Assembly: GCA_030618965.1 (NCBI GenBank)
Contig: JAUXCJ010000021.1
Coordinates: 1-8,897 of the forward strand
DNA length: 8,897 bases
DNA from: Thiomargarita sp.
GTDB lineage: Bacteria; Pseudomonadota; Gammaproteobacteria; Beggiatoales; Beggiatoaceae
Direction: 5' to 3'
Notes under the pieces: model-generated
What the model was told of the DNA's origin: nothing
The model's database searches: none
Seen by the model: only the letters and a program-made list of their open reading frames with translations
Position numbers and translations under genes: made by a program
Part shown: positions 6,962 to 8,897 of the stretch, one piece after another
How the letters are laid out: each line of letters starts with the position of its first letter
Numbering within the stretch: the first letter of the stretch is position 1

Positions 6962-6997
6962 GTCGGGTGTGCAGCGTCTTTTTGTTGCCCACCCGAC
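6962..6997. repeat. Inverted repeat between dsbC and hydrolase gene
   Basis: GTCGGGTG (6962-6969) pairs with CACCCGAC (6990-6997). Past one mismatch, GCA (6971-6973) also pairs with TGC (6986-6988). The total is about 11 pairs with a loop of about a dozen bases. There is no T run after it on the plus strand, so it does not look like an intrinsic terminator. The 3' arm touches the Shine-Dalgarno (GGAG, 6998-7001) of the following gene. It may be a REP-like dispersed element, or an RNA hairpin affecting expression of the next gene. Confidence 0.65.
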
Positions 6998-7009
6998 GGA
7001 GATCAACAA

Positions 7010-7984
7010 ATGAAAAGCCTTATCTTTTTGAAAAGCATCATGATAACTATCATCATGATGACTATACCTGTTACTTCAATCATGGCATCCAGCTGTGACA
7101 ATTTACCCCCGCCGCCTCCCAAAAACTACGACACCACAACTATTATTTTCGTATCTGGTTTTAACGCCAGCCGCATTGGGAGAGAATTTACACCAAAATT
7201 ACAAAAATGGTTCAAACAGATACCAGATTTTCATGTCAGGATTAAAAATCACGGCTGGAAATCACGAGAAATACGGAGAGGTTCATACCTAATTGATGCC
7301 ATCAAAGTGCCAGGAAAATGGGAAAAAGCCAATAAAACTGCACTTAAAGAAGCCCGTCGTTTATCAAGACGAATTAAGTCCTACGAAAAAAAGGGGAAGT
7401 CCTACTACCTAATCGGTTATAGTTTAGGTACAAAAGTCATACTGGAAAGCCTGAATAAACAAAAAAAGAGATTAAAAAGCCTGAAAGGCATTTACTTTTT
7501 GGGAACAGCATTACCTGAAAATAGCAGGTTAAGGAATCCCCGGATTCTTCCCAAAAACCTAAAAATCCTCAATTTTTATTCGCCTAAATATGACAGCGTA
7601 TTAAAATCGCTTACTCAAACAATGATAGCAGGCATAAAAGGTTTTAAAATTCCTCTCTTTCAAAATTTGAAAACCGACGCCTCTCATTCTCCAAGAGATG
7701 ATGAATGTAATTTTTTTAATCTAGCGAATAGCATTGGATACTTTATCGCCTATAACGAAGGTTACACAATAGCAAATAAGCAGATAAAATGTGATTTATC
7801 ATCTACCCCTCGTAATCGTTGGAACAACCTAATAGATTTAGGCGAATCATGGATACAGCAAAATGCCTGTCCAGAATCGACTAATTATTTTCGCATTGTC
7901 GATAAAAAGGGAAATCGTGTCCGAAGCAAGGATTGTAATCTACACCATTTGATAAAAGTGCAACAGGAAAAAGGACATCAATAG
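7010..7984 (+). CDS. Exported alpha/beta hydrolase, DUF726-like
   Basis: I cannot give a named function. The 324-residue protein has an N-terminal hydrophobic signal (about 3-26; likely cleavage after Ala26 in SIMA-SS), then a Pro-rich stretch (32-37). An alpha/beta-hydrolase core follows: strand TTIIFVSGF at 43-51 and the nucleophile elbow YLIGYSLGTKVI at 133-144 with Ser138 in G-x-S-x-G. The order YSPKYDSVLKSL (Asp194) followed by a His (His226 in DASHSP) fits a Ser-Asp-His triad and recalls the DUF726/TMCO4 type of serine hydrolase; this is inference. Five cysteines lie in the mature part (29, 233, 261, 287, 309), which suggests disulfides in the periplasm. The protein is strongly basic between about 105 and 160. 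GGAG at 6998-7001 supports the start. It follows dsbC by 55 bases. Confidence 0.75.
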   Translation: MKSLIFLKSIMITIIMMTIPVTSIMASSCDNLPPPPPKNYDTTTIIFVSGFNASRIGREFTPKLQKWFKQIPDFHVRIKNHGWKSREIRRGSYLIDAIKVPGKWEKANKTALKEARRLSRRIKSYEKKGKSYYLIGYSLGTKVILESLNKQKKRLKSLKGIYFLGTALPENSRLRNPRILPKNLKILNFYSPKYDSVLKSLTQTMIAGIKGFKIPLFQNLKTDASHSPRDDECNFFNLANSIGYFIAYNEGYTIANKQIKCDLSSTPRNRWNNLIDLGESWIQQNACPESTNYFRIVDKKGNRVRSKDCNLHHLIKVQQEKGHQ

Positions 7985-7988
7985 AGCC

Positions 7989-8029
7989 TTCGAGGATCAA
8001 GTCTTTTTTCAAAAAACTTGATCCTTGAA
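7989..8029. repeat. Long inverted repeat between convergent genes
   Basis: TTCGAGGATCAAGT (7989-8002) pairs with ACTTGATCCTTGAA (8016-8029): a 14-bp stem with one G-U (mismatch in DNA) and a 13-base loop made of a T run and an A run. It starts 4 bases after the hydrolase stop and lies about 95 bases beyond the stop of the converging FGE gene. There is no T tract after either arm, so it is not a textbook intrinsic terminator, but it could stop or stabilise both transcripts. The remaining spacer (8030-8123) is AT-rich and holds nothing I can identify. Confidence 0.7.
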
Positions 8030-8123
8030 AGCATAAATTTTAATATCGTAGTTTTTGACTGAATTCCTGTTAGCATATTCAAAACGAACTATTCCAAAAG
8101 CAAAAGACCACAATAACAAAGAC

Positions 8124-8897
8124 TTATTTGCTCATAGCGATCCTAAAACCGCTGACCACGAAACGAGCTTCCGGCATGTAGCCGTCCCGAGCCGCCGACC
8201 GAGTCCACATCGCATCGTCGCCCCACGAACCACCACGTAATACAAACTTATTAGCATTGTTATTGCAAATTGCTTCATCACCTTGATACTTATCGTGATA
8301 TTCAGAGCAAGTCCACTCCCAGACGTTACCAGCAGTATCATGCAGCCCAAACTGATTAGCTGCGAAAGAACCTACAGGGGCAGTGTACTTCCAACGGTCT
8401 TTATCCGTTACTAAACCATTACAACATGCCTCTATACCGTAATTCATATACTCGTGAGAAGCCGTATTACCCCACCAGTATTTAGTTTCTGTTCCTGCAC
8501 GAGCGGCATACTCCCATTCCGCCTCTGTAGGCAAACGATATTTTTTCCCAGTTTCTTGACTCAGCCATTTCGTATAAGCTACAGCATCGTGCCAAGATAA
8601 ATTAATAACAGGGCGATTGCCACGCCCCCAGCTTTTATCTTTTGGTTTCTCTCTAGCTGTAGCTTCCGCGAACTTGTCATATTCTGCAAACGTTACCTCA
8701 TACCGCCCCATAGCAAAAGCACTCACCGAAACTCGATGCACCGGTTTTTCATCAGAATCACCATCCCCTTGAATGTCGCCCATTCTAAAAGAACCGGCTG
8801 TAATCCAAACCATTTTAGGTCCTAAACTACCGTCTTTTAAACGATCTTGGAAGACTTTTCCCTGCTCTTGCTGATTACTGTCTTGAACTGGTGTTGC
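8124..8897 (-). CDS. FGE-sulfatase/C-type-lectin-fold protein, 5' end outside window
   Basis: The frame is open to the window edge (257 codons visible), so the gene is partial at its N-terminus. An ATG at 8811-8813 is probably internal, because the family segment F-x-D-x-L-x-D-G-x-x-G-P-x-M-V-x-I lies across it. Visible motifs by fragment residue: GSFRMG 35-40, EKPVHRV 50-56, RPVINLSWHDAVAYTKWLS 95-113, RLPTEAEWEYAARAGT 121-136, GNVWEWT 190-196, RGGSW 221-225, GFRI 250-253. These define the formylglycine-generating-enzyme-like (SUMF1) domain. The C-terminal part (RGGSW to GFR) lacks the paired active-site cysteines of true FGE, so sulfatase activation is unlikely; a binding or scaffolding role on the C-type-lectin fold is more plausible. 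A short Gln-rich linker (DSNQQEQG) precedes the domain, which suggests a further upstream domain. Confidence 0.88.
   Translation of the reverse strand, partial: ATPVQDSNQQEQGKVFQDRLKDGSLGPKMVWITAGSFRMGDIQGDGDSDEKPVHRVSVSAFAMGRYEVTFAEYDKFAEATAREKPKDKSWGRGNRPVINLSWHDAVAYTKWLSQETGKKYRLPTEAEWEYAARAGTETKYWWGNTASHEYMNYGIEACCNGLVTDKDRWKYTAPVGSFAANQFGLHDTAGNVWEWTCSEYHDKYQGDEAICNNNANKFVLRGGSWGDDAMWTRSAARDGYMPEARFVVSGFRIAMSK
8145..8237 (-). other. Candidate DGR variable region at 3' end of FGE gene
   Basis: These 31 codons, from the Arg of RGGSW to the Phe of GFR, are about 65% G+C (60 of 93 bases) and hold only 10 adenines on the coding strand, in an otherwise AT-rich window. Eight codons are NNC (GGC, GAC, GAC, GGC, TAC, TTC, GTC, AGC), several where FGE-family proteins commonly have Asn. 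This fits an AAC-rich template copied with adenine-specific mutation, as in diversity-generating retroelements whose targets include this fold (for example Treponema denticola TvpA). No template repeat or reverse transcriptase is in the window, so this is a hypothesis. Confidence 0.4.

Noticed and set aside
8030..8071. Promoter formed by TTGACT with a downstream AT-rich hexamer
   Set aside because: Spacing to the nearest -10-like hexamer is too short and there is no plus-strand gene to serve.
8030..8123. Possible DGR template repeat or accessory gene downstream of the candidate variable region
   Set aside because: The stretch is AT-rich and shows no similarity to 8145-8237. No reverse transcriptase motif is encoded anywhere in the window.
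8055..8240. Plus-strand 61-codon frame running into the FGE gene
   Set aside because: Most of it is antisense to the conserved end of the FGE domain, and it has no recognisable protein features or clear ribosome-binding site.
8811..8813. ATG as the start of the FGE protein
   Set aside because: There is an AGGA nearby, but the frame stays open to the window edge and the residues just upstream fit the family's conserved lead-in (DRLKDGSLGPK), so the start is most likely outside the window.

Overview
This is a bacterial chromosome segment, almost certainly gammaproteobacterial. It carries the rpsP-rimM-trmD-rplS order, ArgD and ArgF, and a TrmJ, DsbC and YajQ of gammaproteobacterial type, plus a DUF4426 protein seen mainly in that class. 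Base composition is moderately AT-rich. A sulfatase-modifying-factor-like (FGE) protein together with CCCTCCCCC-type and GTAGGGGC-type dispersed repeats suggests a Beggiatoa/Thioploca/Thiotrichales-like organism. That placement is a guess from memory and no search was run.

Left part, minus strand (4-3428). A DUF4426 secreted protein is followed by an intrinsic terminator and a small palindromic repeat, then argD, argF and trmJ. argD and argF are 16 bases apart and argF overlaps trmJ by 7 bases, so these three read as one unit: two arginine-biosynthesis steps and a tRNA 2'-O-methyltransferase. The last 20 codons of trmJ come from a GC-rich dispersed repeat at the window edge.

Centre, plus strand (3429-7984). 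A 271-base divergent spacer with a perfect TATAAT leads into rpsP, rimM, trmD and rplS (30S and 50S proteins, 30S maturation, tRNA m1G37 methylation). These are followed closely by yajQ, dsbC and an unnamed exported alpha/beta hydrolase of DUF726-like appearance. Spacings are 55 bases or less throughout, so one long transcript is possible. The hydrolase has five cysteines in its mature part and lies directly after dsbC, so it could be a client of that periplasmic disulfide isomerase.

Right part, minus strand (8124-8897). This holds the 3' portion of an FGE/C-type-lectin-fold gene that runs off the window. Its last ~93 coding bases are strikingly GC-rich and adenine-poor, and NNC codons sit where this family usually has Asn. 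That is the expected look of a diversity-generating retroelement (DGR) variable region. No template repeat or reverse transcriptase is visible in the window, so this remains a hypothesis, but it is the most interesting signal here. Inverted repeats punctuate the spacers at 2879-2904, 2916-2942, 6962-6997 and 7989-8029. No tRNA, rRNA, CRISPR array or insertion sequence was seen.
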